Shown here in pieces: positions 1 through 10,800 of a stretch of 55,949 nt of DNA. The position numbers and the translations under genes are program-made. This DNA comes from Ophiosphaerella korrae (Eukaryota; Ascomycota; Dothideomycetes; Pleosporales; Phaeosphaeriaceae): positions 1 to 55,949 of the forward strand of contig JALNQF010000273.1 of NCBI GenBank assembly GCA_028456385.1, read 5' to 3'. The notes beneath the pieces are model-generated. The model saw nothing but the letters and a program-made list of their open reading frames with translations, was not told the origin of the DNA and did not search any database. Within the stretch, counting starts at the first letter, position 1. Each line of letters begins with the position of its first letter.

Positions 1-10
1 TTTAGTATAC

Positions 11-23
11 TTCTTCTTCTTCT

Positions 24-80
<57 letters not shown>
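11..80. repeat. TTC and TAG trinucleotide microsatellites
   Basis: A short TTC run (about 11-24) is followed directly by about 19 uninterrupted TAG triplets (about 24-80). In a RIP-mutated region a pure TAG run could be the remnant of a CAG run, because every CpA would become TpA, whereas TTC has no target. That origin is inferred. Confidence 0.9.
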
Positions 81-571
81 CTTTAGAGGTAGTGTAGGAG
101 CGAGATATACAAGCGTAAGTAGCTTTCTTAGCTTTACTCTACAAGAACAAGTTAGTATAACAATTACTAATATAAAAAGTAAGCTTTAAAAGCTTTAAAA
201 ATAGTAACTTATAATAGCTATAATAATAGTTACTAAAGAGTTTATAAGGCTAAGAAAACTCTAAATATACTACGCGTAGTATATAAGCGCTTAGTACCTA
301 CGTATAAGCCTAAAACAAATAGAATTATAGGTAAAGTTATTTTTAACTAAGTTTAGATAACTACTATAATACTTATTAAATAGCTCTACTACGTAGCTTA
401 CCTAGAGAGTATATTATAAGTTAGAGCTCTACTCTATATAATTTAAGTAAGCCTATAGTAATAAGCAAGCTATATAAGCTATTTAAGCTACTCTACTATA
501 TATAAGTAGCCTAGCTTAGATAGCTCTTTAATTAATAATTATCTCCTACTTATTCCTAAGCTCGTATCTCG
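81..571. other. RIP-mutated stretch with no recognised gene
   Basis: AT-rich sequence with the same CpA-depleted look as its surroundings. It carries short direct repeats built on AGCTTTAAA (about 183-200) and AGAGCTC or AGCTCTTTA motifs. It stops matching the gypsy copies at about 571/572, where the H integrase fragment begins. No gag, pol or LTR similarity was recognised. A similar AGAGCTA/TAGCTCTT vocabulary occurs at 40009-40193, but no clear alignment was made. Confidence 0.5.
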
Positions 572-767
572 TAATAACTTATTATACTTATTTTAGTAGT
601 ACTCTATATAGTTTTATAGTACTTTTTCTACTAGTTATTTTACTCTTAGGATATAATAGTCTCTTAAAAGCCTATTTAGTATTTTCTTAATTCTTTAGTA
701 TTTATATACTAGTAATTTATAGAATTACTATATAAATTCCCTTTAAATCTTACCTAGAATATAGGTT
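572..767 (-). pseudogene. Element H, integrase N-terminal fragment
   Basis: Read on the minus strand, this piece matches the start of the integrase in the B copies, covering the region that normally holds the HHCC zinc-binding domain. It begins with the motif Y-I-L and runs through the RDYYIL stretch seen in all copies. It continues the minus-strand H fragment at 15022-17108; element C was inserted between the two parts. Similarity ends at about 572, so the integrase core and 3' LTR of H are absent from the window. Several in-frame TAA and TAG codons show that it is dead. Confidence 0.75.
763..767. repeat. Left flank of element C (probable TSD)
   Basis: On the minus strand this flank reads AACCT and the opposite flank (15022-15026) reads AATAT. 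Removing C and one flank rejoins H exactly as in the uninterrupted copies, so this is very probably the 5-bp duplication. The two copies differ at two bases: one C/T difference is RIP-like and the other is a C/A transversion. Confidence 0.6.
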
Positions 768-1168
768 TGTTAAGACCTTAGAACTAAGTAAAGGTAATAA
801 GGGCAAGTAGGCTTCTATAAGATAGGCGAAGTTAATAAATAAGATAGTTACTTAACTTAATTAATAGTTAGCTCTTATTAGAGTATTACAAGGTATATAA
901 GTATTAATAAGTAGATAAGAATCTAATTAAAGTATTAGTTATAATACTCTATTAGGATAAAAGGTAAAGAAGAGATTAAACACAATAGTCTATAAAGGTC
1001 TATTAACGTTCCTATATACTTACTATCTAGCGTTTATTCCTAAGCTCTTACTCTAGAGTGTTTGCTCTAGAGCGTTTACTACTAAATAGTTACGTATTCT
1101 ACTACGCTATATTACCTAGCCTAATTGCGTACAATATAATAGCTTACCTACCGCTTAGTATTGTAATA
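768..1168 (-). repeat. Element C 3' LTR (401 bp)
   Basis: Aligns along its length with 14580-15021. On the minus strand it begins TATTACAATAC (probably TGTTAC before RIP) and ends GGTCTTAACA. It holds two copies of a 14-bp unit based on TCTAGAGCGTTTAC (about 1051-1079), against five in the other LTR, which explains the 41-bp length difference. Confidence 0.85.
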
Positions 1169-1182
1169 CTATCCCCCTTTCT
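1169..1182 (-). promoter_or_regulatory. Element C polypurine tract
   Basis: On the minus strand a run of A and G, including five consecutive G, immediately precedes the 3' LTR. This is the expected place and composition for the primer of plus-strand DNA synthesis. Corresponding tracts with GGAGAGATAG or GGGGAGATAG precede the 3' LTRs of the A and B elements. Confidence 0.75.
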
Positions 1183-1889
1183 TACGCTAGGTCTATCCTT
1201 AGGCCTAGGCCTCTATTAGCTAAGTCTAGCTTATAAGCAGTTTACCCTACCTTCTAGTTAAAAACTATCTTACTATAATATTACCTCTCTTATAGTCTTA
1301 TAGACTTTATCTCTTATTAGAAATCTTTACTATAAACTATATTTCTAAAATACCTTATCTATATTATTCTCTTTTAGGTATTTCTTATTTTATTATACTA
1401 GATTCTACTCTAAAGTATACTAAGTGTACTTATATAGGGCGTCTCTACGTTAGTATAACCTAAGAGTCTCTTAATTAAACTTGTAAAAAGTTCTATAAAA
1501 AGGTTAATAATAATAAAAAACTTCTTACTATTATTATTACTTATTTACTACGTAATAAGAAAATATTAAAATCTACTAAAGAGCGTACTTGTTATAAGGC
1601 CTTATACCTAGTATTAGAGTTAGAGTAAGAAGGTAATAAGGTCTTAGCGTAAGTTCTTAACTATTCTACTACTACTATTAATATCGCCTCTTCTCCTACT
1701 ATCTAGTCTACTATTAGCTTATTAGATAAGTTTATTATAACTAAGGGCGCTTTATAGGCTCTATATAGTTAGGTTTATTATAGAACTTTCTTTTACTAAT
1801 ATATCTATTGTATCCTAGCTATAGCTTTGTATATCTTGTATATCCTAGTATATTATACTTACTTCTTACTTTCTTAAGTATTTACTAAC
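1183..1889. other. Element C region between chromodomain and 3' LTR
   Basis: About 700 bp lie between the end of pol (minus strand) and the polypurine tract. On the plus strand, antisense to pol, one frame from about 1290 to 1880 has few stops, all TAA or TAG. It contains a basic stretch with S-L-N-Q-T-C-K-K if a TAA is read as former CAA, followed by a hydrophobic segment. A and B elements also carry a candidate antisense frame here, but similarity to theirs is weak. Whether this segment ever coded is uncertain. Confidence 0.3.
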
Positions 1890-4854
1890 AATTCTATAGA
1901 TTAGCTTTAGGTTCCTATATATTTTTACTTACTAAGTAGCCTTTCTATTTTACTAGCTACTTTTAGAGAAACTATATACTTTAGAAGGCGTTACGTCCTA
2001 TTTCTTAATATCTCTATAGGTCTTTAACTTTAAACTTGTTGTCCTCCTCCTTCTAATATTAGAATTGTTACTATACTAGTATTTTTAGCTTAGCTAGTTC
2101 TAGTAGGCTTATATAGAACTTAGGGTATACCTTAGTATCTTTAGGTAGTTCTAGTATTTTTATTACTAGCTTATTATCTTCTTTAACTAAAAATAGTCTA
2201 ACCTTAATATAGTCTAGTCCTTTACTAGGTTACTTTATTTATAGATTCTTTGTATAAAGATACGCTTTATCTCTTTCCTTTAGCTAAAGTACTATTTTTT
2301 ATTTTTAATTAATATATAAAATACTTTATTTCTAAGCTTCTTCTAGTTTTTATCTTATCTTATTATAGAGTTCTTATATATCTTCTACTCTAACTAATAC
2401 TACCTCTATCTTAGGTCCTAGTAGTATTCTCTTAAATAAATTAGGGTGTATCTTATAGTTTACAAAATATAGTATTTTACTTATTACTTCTAAGTACTTA
2501 TTATTATATACTAATTATACTATAGGTAATAGTAATACTTAATTATTCTACTTCTAATTACTATAAATCCTTAGGTATATCTTTAATATCCTATTAGTCT
2601 ATTCTATCTATCTATCTATCTATAGATAATAGGCTATTAATAGCTTTCTTTTTATCTCTATTACTATAAGTAGTATTATCTAGTAATTAGACGTAAAAAG
2701 CTTATCTCTATTACTAATAATACTCTTTAGTATCTTATATCTTTGTATTAGTACGTCTAGTAGTATATATTCTAGCTAATCTACTATATAGTTGCTTTAG
2801 AATTTCTCTATCTTAGCGTATTTTGTAAATTAGTCTATAATTACTATTATTATATTATATTCTATTCTTATTACTAAGTTTTTTAATATTAGTAGTCCTA
2901 TAATAAAGTCTATTATAACGTCTATCTATAGTTCTTCTAGTATCTTAATTACTTATATTTCTCTATAGGGTATATATATCTTATACTTATTCTTTTAGTA
3001 ATCTACGTATTCTTTAATAAACTACGTTACTTTTTCTTTTATCTTACTAAATCTATAGTTCCTCTAAATTAGTTCTATAGTTTATATAATCTCTAGGTAC
3101 CTATATACTAAGTTATTATAGTATTATTATATAATTACTTTTTATAATTCTTCTAGAACTTTGTTTATAATCTTAACTAGGTTATTAGTTTCTTACTTCT
3201 CTACTAGTCGTGTGTTTAGTACTAGGTATTCTTGTCTATTATTCTAGAGTATAGCTTCTTTTACTACTTATCTCTTTCTTATAATATTGTATCTTTAGCT
3301 AAGCGCGTCTACTTAGCTGTTTTCCTTACCTAGTACGTACTAGATCTTGAATTTATACTATCCTAGTAGTTCTAACTATTATATCTACTTATCTTTTAAC
3401 TTCTTACTTATTATAAAGTATATTAGGTTTTTATAATCTATCTTAATAATTACTTCTACTACGCTTTTAGTATATACTCTCTAATATTTAAGTATATTAA
3501 CTATTACTAGTAGCTCCTTATTATATATATTGTATCTCTCCTCTTATTCTATAAACTTCCCTAAATAGTATATAATTAGATACTATTTCTCTTTATACTC
3601 TTATAGTACTATTACTCTATAAGCTAGATTAGATATATTAGTCTTTATTACTAGAGTCTTGTTACTATAAAATTACTTTAGAACTAGTAGTATAATATAG
3701 GCTTACTTAAGTTCCTTATAAGCTTATTTCTACTCTACTTCCTATTCCTATATTATATCTTTTCTTATAAGCTTTATAAGTAGTAGTACCTTCTTTAAAA
3801 ATCTCTCTATAAAGTATTAGTTAAAGTTAATAAATCCTAGGAACAATTATACGTCTTTAACTATCTTAGGTTCCTTCTATTCTTCTACTACTTTAATCTT
3901 TTCTTAGCTTATCTTAACTTTGTTAATACCTATTATATATCCTAGAAACTCTACTTTTATCTTATACTATTTGTACTTCTCTAGCTTTAGTTATAGGTTG
4001 TATTAGTCTAAGTACTATAGTACTATCGTTACTTACTCTACGTACTCGTCTTCTTCTTTAGAATATATTAGTATATTGTCTAGGTAAGCTACAATAAACT
4101 TATCTAAGTATTTTTATAATATATTATTAATTAGTCTTTAGAATATTACTAGTATATTTATTAGTCTAAAAGGTATTACTATATACTTATAATATCTATA
4201 GCGTGTTTAGAACGCTATTTTCTACTCTTTACTTACCTTAATTCTTATTAGGTAGTATCTATCCTTTAGGTCTAGCTTTATAAAAATCTTAGCTTAGCTT
4301 AGCTTATCTTAGAGTTTATCTATATTTAGTAGTAGGTATTAGTCCTTTACTATAATATTGTTTAGTTTTTAGTAGTCTACGCATATCCTTAGTAGTCTCT
4401 TCTTCTTTAGTATAAAGAGAATTAGAAATCCTACTAATAATAAGGATTCTTATATATATCTTTTCTTTAGGTCTCTATTTAGTCTTTCTTAGAGTATTAC
4501 TAATTTACTCTCTATTAATTAGTAAATAGGCCTAAAAGGTAGCTTTTTTCCTTCCTATAACTTAATCGTGCAGTCCTAAGGTTAGTACTTAGGTAATACT
4601 AGTATATCTATCTCTTCTACAAATAAGTAGCTAAACTTCTTATATTATTCTAGAATTTTAGGAGTTATATATTACTCCTCTACTCTCTTACTTCTTAGCT
4701 TAGCGCCTTACTAGTACTTATAGAGTTACTTATTCTCTCTTAATAAGTTGCTATTAAAGCTACTATCTTATATAGTACTTTCTTATCTACTATTAAACCC
4801 TACTAATATATAGGCTTAGATTTACGTGCGTCTTTATAGTTATTAAACAAGAGG
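1890..4854 (-). pseudogene. Element C pol remnant: RT, RNase H, integrase, chromodomain-like
   Basis: A RIP-inactivated Ty3/gypsy polyprotein that once made the enzymes for reverse transcription and integration. On the minus strand, RT lies at about 4400-3900, with K-L-D-L early on and the catalytic box read as AYLDNILIYSK (the second Asp of YLDD now Asn). RNase H follows at about 3900-3250. Integrase spans about 3060-2250, with the core motif D-F-I-I-G-L-L, then S-I-I-S-N-R-D-K-L-F-T and a GPY/F-like tail. A degenerate chromodomain-like segment (YLVSKNI...EP) is near 1900-2060. In-frame TAA and TAG codons occur about every 10-30 residues. The upstream part is cut off by the solo LTR at 4860. 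Confidence 0.85.
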
Positions 4855-4859
4855 TTCTA
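4855..4859. repeat. TSD TTCTA, left copy
   Basis: TTCTA directly precedes the solo LTR and is repeated at 5289-5293. A perfect 5-bp duplication is typical of Ty3/gypsy integration. Confidence 0.95.
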
Positions 4860-5288
4860 TGTTACAGGCGTAACAGAAGAAATCGAGATAGAACCAATCA
4901 GTCCCGGTCTAGACGCTGACGAAGCATAGGACGAGCGGGGTAACGACCTCGATTGGGAAACCACGCATAATTGGGACACGTAGAGTGATCTGTGATCCGT
5001 AGACTCTTAGCGATGACAGATCACGGATCAAGCTAATCTGTGATCTGTTGATCTTGGCAAACACAGATCACGGATCACAGCAAGTATATAGTTATCAGCA
5101 ATGCGCATCATTAGGATGGCATCGGCAATTCAATCCTTTGACCACGGAACGCCAATACAAGACAGTTGCGAAACATCTTCTATTGTTTACAGTTATTGCA
5201 GATCACCCTAAGCTTTCACTATTACCTCGTGATCTTCTAACCCCCTTCAAGACAGGCACCTGTAGTCGACGACAGGTGGCCCGTAACA
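4860..5288 (+). mobile_element. Solo LTR of family A (429 bp), not RIP-mutated
   Basis: Begins TGTTACAGG and ends GCCCGTAACA, with a perfect TTCTA duplication on both sides. It is the same length as the LTRs of A2 and A5 (429 bp). Unlike everything around it, it keeps many CpA and TpG dinucleotides and has clearly higher GC; where it reads CA or TG, the other copies read TA. Four copies of a GATC(C/T)GTGATC-like motif in alternating orientation lie at 4987-5076. The internal part and second LTR are gone, as after LTR-LTR recombination. An ATG-started frame at 5048-5329 runs out through the LTR end and is not a gene. Confidence 0.95.
4986..5080. repeat. Alternating inverted motifs in the A-type LTR
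   Basis: GATCTGTGATC (4987-4997), GATCACGGATC (5019-5029), AATCTGTGATC (about 5035-5045) and GATCACGGATC (5066-5076) alternate in orientation and could pair as hairpins. RIP-mutated A LTRs keep the same layout as AATCTATAATC and GATTATAGATT. The repeated inverted sites in probable U3 may be protein-binding sites; that function is inferred. Confidence 0.75.
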
Positions 5289-5293
5289 TTCTA
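5289..5293. repeat. TSD TTCTA, right copy
   Basis: Second copy of the duplication around the solo A LTR. Element C continues directly after it. Confidence 0.95.
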
Positions 5294-7348
5294 GTTTTTC
5301 TAATTAACTCTAGGATTAAACTCTTGTAGCTATAGGAGTCCTAGTATAATATCTTTGTTAGCTAAAACTAATACGTCTAGAGTAGTCCTTATACTATATC
5401 TTTAAATAATAATCTCTATAGTTACTTTATTACTAACTATTAGGTTTCCTAGTATTAGTTATTTATTCGCAATATAGATTAGATATAGTGTTTTCTTTAC
5501 TTGTAGTTAGAGTCTTACTTATTCTACTACTTTAGGTATAATTAGGTTTATAAATAACTCTAAATCTACTAATACTTTTATTCTTTCTCCTCTTATCTTT
5601 ACTAGGAGTTTAATAAGTCTTTTAGCATTAATAGCGTTATAGCTTCTAGATATATATCTAGCGTTAGCTATTTACTTAAAAAAGACTTAATCTTATAATC
5701 TTTGTTTATCTTTTACTAAAATCTTTAGAGTATCTTAATCTCTCTATATTATTTAGACTTCTCTAGCGTATAGGTTTACTAGATTAGATTAATATATTAG
5801 TTATTTATAAGTATCTTACTTATATTTATATCTTCTTTAGTTATACCTAGAAAGTACTCTACTTCCTACTTATCTTATAGGTGTTATTTATATCTTACGT
5901 TTGTATACTCTTTCTAGTTCTATTTATATCTAGATCTCTTATAAAGGAAATATCTAGATCCTATCTTATTAGAATAGTAGGTAAGGTAGTTATTATAGTA
6001 ACATCCTATCTATAATAGTAGTAGAGAGTTTAGGTTATATAGGTATAGCTAGTATTATAGTTCTTATATTAATACTAGATCTATAATAATTAGCGCCTAA
6101 TTATTATTAGTATATAATAATTTATATTACTAGGTTTACTTTACTTTACGTATTTAGCGTTTTTTATCTTACTATTCTTTTACTAAGTAGTAGCTATCTA
6201 CTAGTCTCTAGATTTCTTTTATAAATCTATCTTATACTTTAGCGTTCTCTTACCTTAGCTCTAGTATTTTAGGTACTATTTTATATTTAGAAGTCTTAAG
6301 CTCTTAGTTTTCTTTCTTGTTCTTGTCCTAAGCTATATATACCTACCTTCCTAGATATAGCGTTGTCTTACGCCTATACTCTACCCTTCTCTAGTATAGC
6401 TAAAAGTATTCTAAGGTGTCTATCCTAGCTTATTTCTACTTTAGCTAATACCTCTTTACGTAGCTTTATACTCCTAGTAGTATCTTTATAGCTTTTACCT
6501 TATTATCTATTATAAGGTTTATTAGTTATATAGTAATTTTATAGTAGTTATATCTCTTACCTATATCTTACTACTAGAGGTTTGTAGTCTTGTAATCTCT
6601 CTTCTCCTAACTTCTTCTAAAGATTACTTCTTATTCTTCTTCTCTATTTTTATCTTACTACTTAAGTATATTAATTTATTATATAATCTTATTCTTTACT
6701 TAGTAATTTTTTGCTAGGTGCCTTGTTTTACTATACTTATAGTATTTTTAGCTTTCTACTCCTTTAGGGTTCTTATAGTAATAGTATTTTTATTTTCTTA
6801 GGTTTATATTATTAACGTGTATCTTATCTAGCCTAAAGTATCTATAGCTACTCTAAACTTAGTTATACTTGTATTTGTATTACTACTTATACTTAGGTTT
6901 ATACTTCTTACTTTCTATACGTAGTACTCTTACGTTCTTAGCTTCTACTATATATTTGTATATATAGTTGTTAACTTAAATTACTTTCTCTATTAAGTTT
7001 TCTAACGTCTTAATTATAGCTCTACTACGTATTAGCTTACCTTAAATATTACTTTTAAGTTTTTATTAAAATATCTTTATTAATACCTTATTATTTTATT
7101 CTATTTGTATTACGTAGCTTTAGAACTTATTAGTATAATCTACTACTACCTTGTATTGTTATAGCTACTATATTGCGCGCTCTACTACTACTATCTTGTT
7201 TACTAGTAGAAAGGCTTATTATACTTTATCTTTAAACTTAATCTATTCTTTAAATATCTTGTTATAGTTACTATTATTATTATTAAAGTATTTCTTAAAG
7301 TATAGCGAAACCTATTTCTCTACTTTGCCCCTTATATAGGATAATATA
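5294..7348 (-). pseudogene. Element C gag and protease-side remnant
   Basis: Minus-strand continuation of element C upstream of RT. At about 6690-6770 the minus strand reads a mutated zinc knuckle, K-C-Y-K-Y-S-K-T-R-H-L-A-K-N-Y, in which the first Cys and the His survive while the second and last Cys have become Tyr (TGT to TAT). Gag capsid-like sequence lies at about 7000-7340. The stretch between knuckle and RT should hold protease, but I could not place its active site. Many TAA and TAG codons interrupt the frame. The 5' end is displaced beyond B1, to 14379-14579. Confidence 0.75.
7344..7348. repeat. TSD ATATA, left copy, element B1
   Basis: ATATA precedes the B1 5' LTR and recurs at 14379-14383. 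The motif is common in this AT-rich sequence, but its position at both LTR edges and the continuity of element C across the site support it. Confidence 0.85.
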
Positions 7349-7788
7349 TATTATAGCTATAATAAGAGAAAGCTAATTTAAACTAATTAGCCCCCTTATA
7401 GATAATAACAACGCACACGATCTATAGGGCAATAAACTTAACTAGGAAGCTAACTACAATAGAGACACGTAATAAATTTACAATTCGCAATCTTAGTAAA
7501 CACGAAGTACAAATTTGTGCACGTAATAAATTTATAATTCGCGATCTTAGTAAATACAAAGCACGAAGCTAGCTAAGAAGTATAGGTATATAGTTAGTAG
7601 TAATGCGCATTATTAGGATAGTATTAGTAATCTAATCTCTTAACTATAGAACGCTAATACAAGATAGTTGTAAAATATCTTCTATTGTTAATAGTTATTA
7701 CACAATTACTATACGAGCTTTTACTATTAACTCCTAATCTACTAATACCTTTTAGGTATTAGGAAGTCGACCCTAGTAACCTATTACA
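7349..7788 (+). repeat. B1 5' LTR (440 bp)
   Basis: RIP-mutated version of the intact solo B LTR at 22265-22707. It starts TATTATAGC (TGTTACAG-like originally) and ends CTATTACA. It has two tandem copies of the roughly 45-bp U3 repeat that begins ACGTAATAAATTT. Confidence 0.92.
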
Positions 7789-7830
7789 CCTTACTAATTT
7801 AGTTATTAAGAGGAGCGAAGCGTAAGTAGC
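7789..7830 (+). promoter_or_regulatory. Candidate primer-binding region after the 5' LTR
   Basis: The sequence CCTTACTAATTTAGTTATT directly follows the 5' LTR here and after the 5' LTRs of A2, A3, A4, A5 and B3, so it is strongly conserved. It does not begin with TGG, the usual complement of a tRNA 3' end. Reverse transcription may be primed in another way (a tRNA fragment or self-priming, as in Tf1), or the true site may be hidden by RIP. Confidence 0.45.
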
Positions 7831-10800
7831 GTATAGTCTAGCTAATATAATAGTAGAAAGTTTAATAAAATAAGTAGCGAAAGTACCTATAAGTAGTTAT
7901 AAGTTAGATAATACTATATAGAAAGTAGTTAGAGAATATATAAACAATTTAATCTCTAAAAAAGAAGATATAAAGATAGTAATTAACGCCCTAGAAACTT
8001 AGAATAAAGAACTTTAAGAACATGTAAAGTAGAATTAGGCCTAGATTAAAGCTATTATTAAAAGATAAAACTAAATAGAACTAATTATATAACGCCTAGA
8101 GATAAGTACAATAAAGAAACTACCTAAGATACTTGTCCTTAAAAAGTTTAATAGAATAAAGGAGAAACTAAGACCCTTTATATCCTTAGTATAACTCTAG
8201 ATAGATATATAGGTACTATACTTTAATATAGAAGAAAAGAAGGTAATATATATTAGAATGCACCTTAAAGAGGATGCGATAAGATAGTTTAAACCTTACT
8301 AGATAGATTATACAATATACGCTCTAATAATATAGAAAGATAAAACTAGAACTATTTTTAGAAGTTACAAGTACTTTACTAAGTAAATAAGAGTAGTATT
8401 TAGAGATATAGATATTACCTAATAAGTAGAAGAAAAACTTAAGAGACTTATACAATAAAAGAGTATACCTAAGTATATATTATAGTTTAAACAACTATTA
8501 CAAAATATAGAGTAAAATAAATCTATATTAATATTAAGATTTAAATAAAGATTAAATAAGAAAATCTACTATAAGATAATCTATATAGAGAAACCTAGAA
8601 TACTAGAAGCTCTAAAGTAATAGGTAATCTAAATTAATAACAATCTCTAAGAATAGAAGAAGAATAAGTATAGTACCTAACTAAGAAATTAGGATACTAG
8701 AGATCTAATAATTCTTAACACTAATAAGGATAAGAAGAAAAAGAAGAATAAAGACTTTACGTACTTTAATTATAGTAAGAAAAGCTACTATATAAAAGAT
8801 TATTAATTACAAAAGAAAAAGGATATAGTATATTATAAATATAGAAAACTAGGATACTTTATAAATAACTATAAGAGTAAAGACTATAAGAAAGATAAAG
8901 AAACTTAGTTAAAAACAACTAAGAAAAAGAAGGAAGCACTATAAGTATAGGCTAAACCTTAAGAGAAAGTAGCTAGGAGTAAAGAAATATAATACGTAAT
9001 ACTCTATTAGACCTTTTATTATAAAGACGACTACTATATATATCTTTCTAGTAAATAAGGAGTAAGATATTTCTTATAATAAAGAAATAGAGAAGTAGTA
9101 ACAAAAGAAAGAATAAAAGCGTAGCTAGAAAAAATAGTATACGTAATAGACCTACTAATAGAAGACTTAGAAAGAGAAGAGCCTTTAGTACTATTAATCC
9201 TAGCTAAAGAATAGGTATAAGATAAAGAGACTACTATAGCTTCTCCTAAAGGACTACAAGGAAGTAAAAGATAAGCTAGTATAAGAGGTATAGAGTACGC
9301 CTAGCTAGATATATATAGCTATAATAGCTATACAATAATAGATATAGAAGAATAAAACAAATAATAGAATTTTATTTAAAAATACTTACTAGTTATAAGT
9401 ATAGAGGAAGCGTACAAAGACTAGAAAGAACGTAATCTTAAAGAAATAAAGTTTATACTATTTTAAGAATAGATAAAGTAATATATAGTTATAGTAAGAA
9501 GAATACCTATATAAAAAGAATAGTAGTACTTTATAAGAAAAATACAATAGATTAATAAAGCCTATATACTAAGAGTACTAGTAGTATACTATATCCTAAT
9601 AATAGATACACCTAGAAGAGATAAGTACTAGGAAGAGGATAATAAAATAATAGATCTAAGGTATCTAGTATACTTTAAAGTATTATAGTTAGTATACTTA
9701 GATAAGAATTATATTATATATAGGAACCTTAAAATAAATAACAACGTATAGCCTATAAGAAGAAGAAGCTATAACTATATAAGAGTAATCCTAGTAGAAG
9801 ATATCTAAGGATAAGAAATAATCCTAGAAGATAGATACGTAGTAGTAAGACCTAGCCTAAAACTATCTAAGAAATATATCTAAGGAAGACTATAGTATAA
9901 ATATATATACAACAAATATCTAAAATATAATAAATATAAGCTTAAAGTAGGGCTATAGCCTTAGAAGAATAAACAATTTATAAAATTACCTAAGTAAGAA
10001 TAGCTAAAAGGTATAGAGGGCCTATATATTATAAAGAAAAGTATATACTAAAAGAAAGAAGTATAATTAATAATTAATAGTAGAGCTATAAAGAACTTTA
10101 TATTAAAGAAGTTTATAGAAATATAAAGAATACGTTATATAATAAAGAAGTACTCTTAATAATTAAGTATAATTAAAGGAAAACTATTCTAAGAACCTTT
10201 TAGATTTAAGATAGTTTTCTCTATGCTTAAACTAGAAAAGATAACAATTAAAAATATAGTTATAGATATAACAACAATTAATAACAAATAAGATATAATA
10301 CTAGGTATACTATAGTTATAGATAACAAACCTACATATTAATTAGAGAATAGGAAGAATTAGCTACCTAAAGAAAGAAATATTAAAAGCTAACATAAGCA
10401 CAACTAAAAGAGAATTCCTAGAAGAATATAAGAAATAGGAAAAACAACTTAATAAACCTAAAGACTATCTTCTAGAATACTAGCTATAAGACTTAGTAAT
10501 AGACTTAGAAGAAGAAAAAAACGTAGGATAGAGCCTAGTATATAGAAAAATAGAAGAAGAATCTAAAATTAAATAAGTATTTATTAAGAACGTAATAAAG
10601 AAAAGATAGATATAAGAATCTAAATCTTTAGTAGTATATAGTCTTATATTTATAAACAAAAAGGGAATAAGTAATAAAAGGCTCTACGTAGACCTTAGAA
10701 AAACTAACGTAGTTATAAGTAAAAACTAATATCTACTACTAAAGATAAATACAATACAAGATAAGCTATAGAAAGTAAAGATCTTTATAAAACTAGATAT

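Noticed and set aside
5048..5329. 93-codon ATG-started plus-strand frame
   Set aside because: It lies in the RIP-free solo A LTR and runs past the LTR end into element C. It is open only because no RIP stops were created; no family is recognisable.
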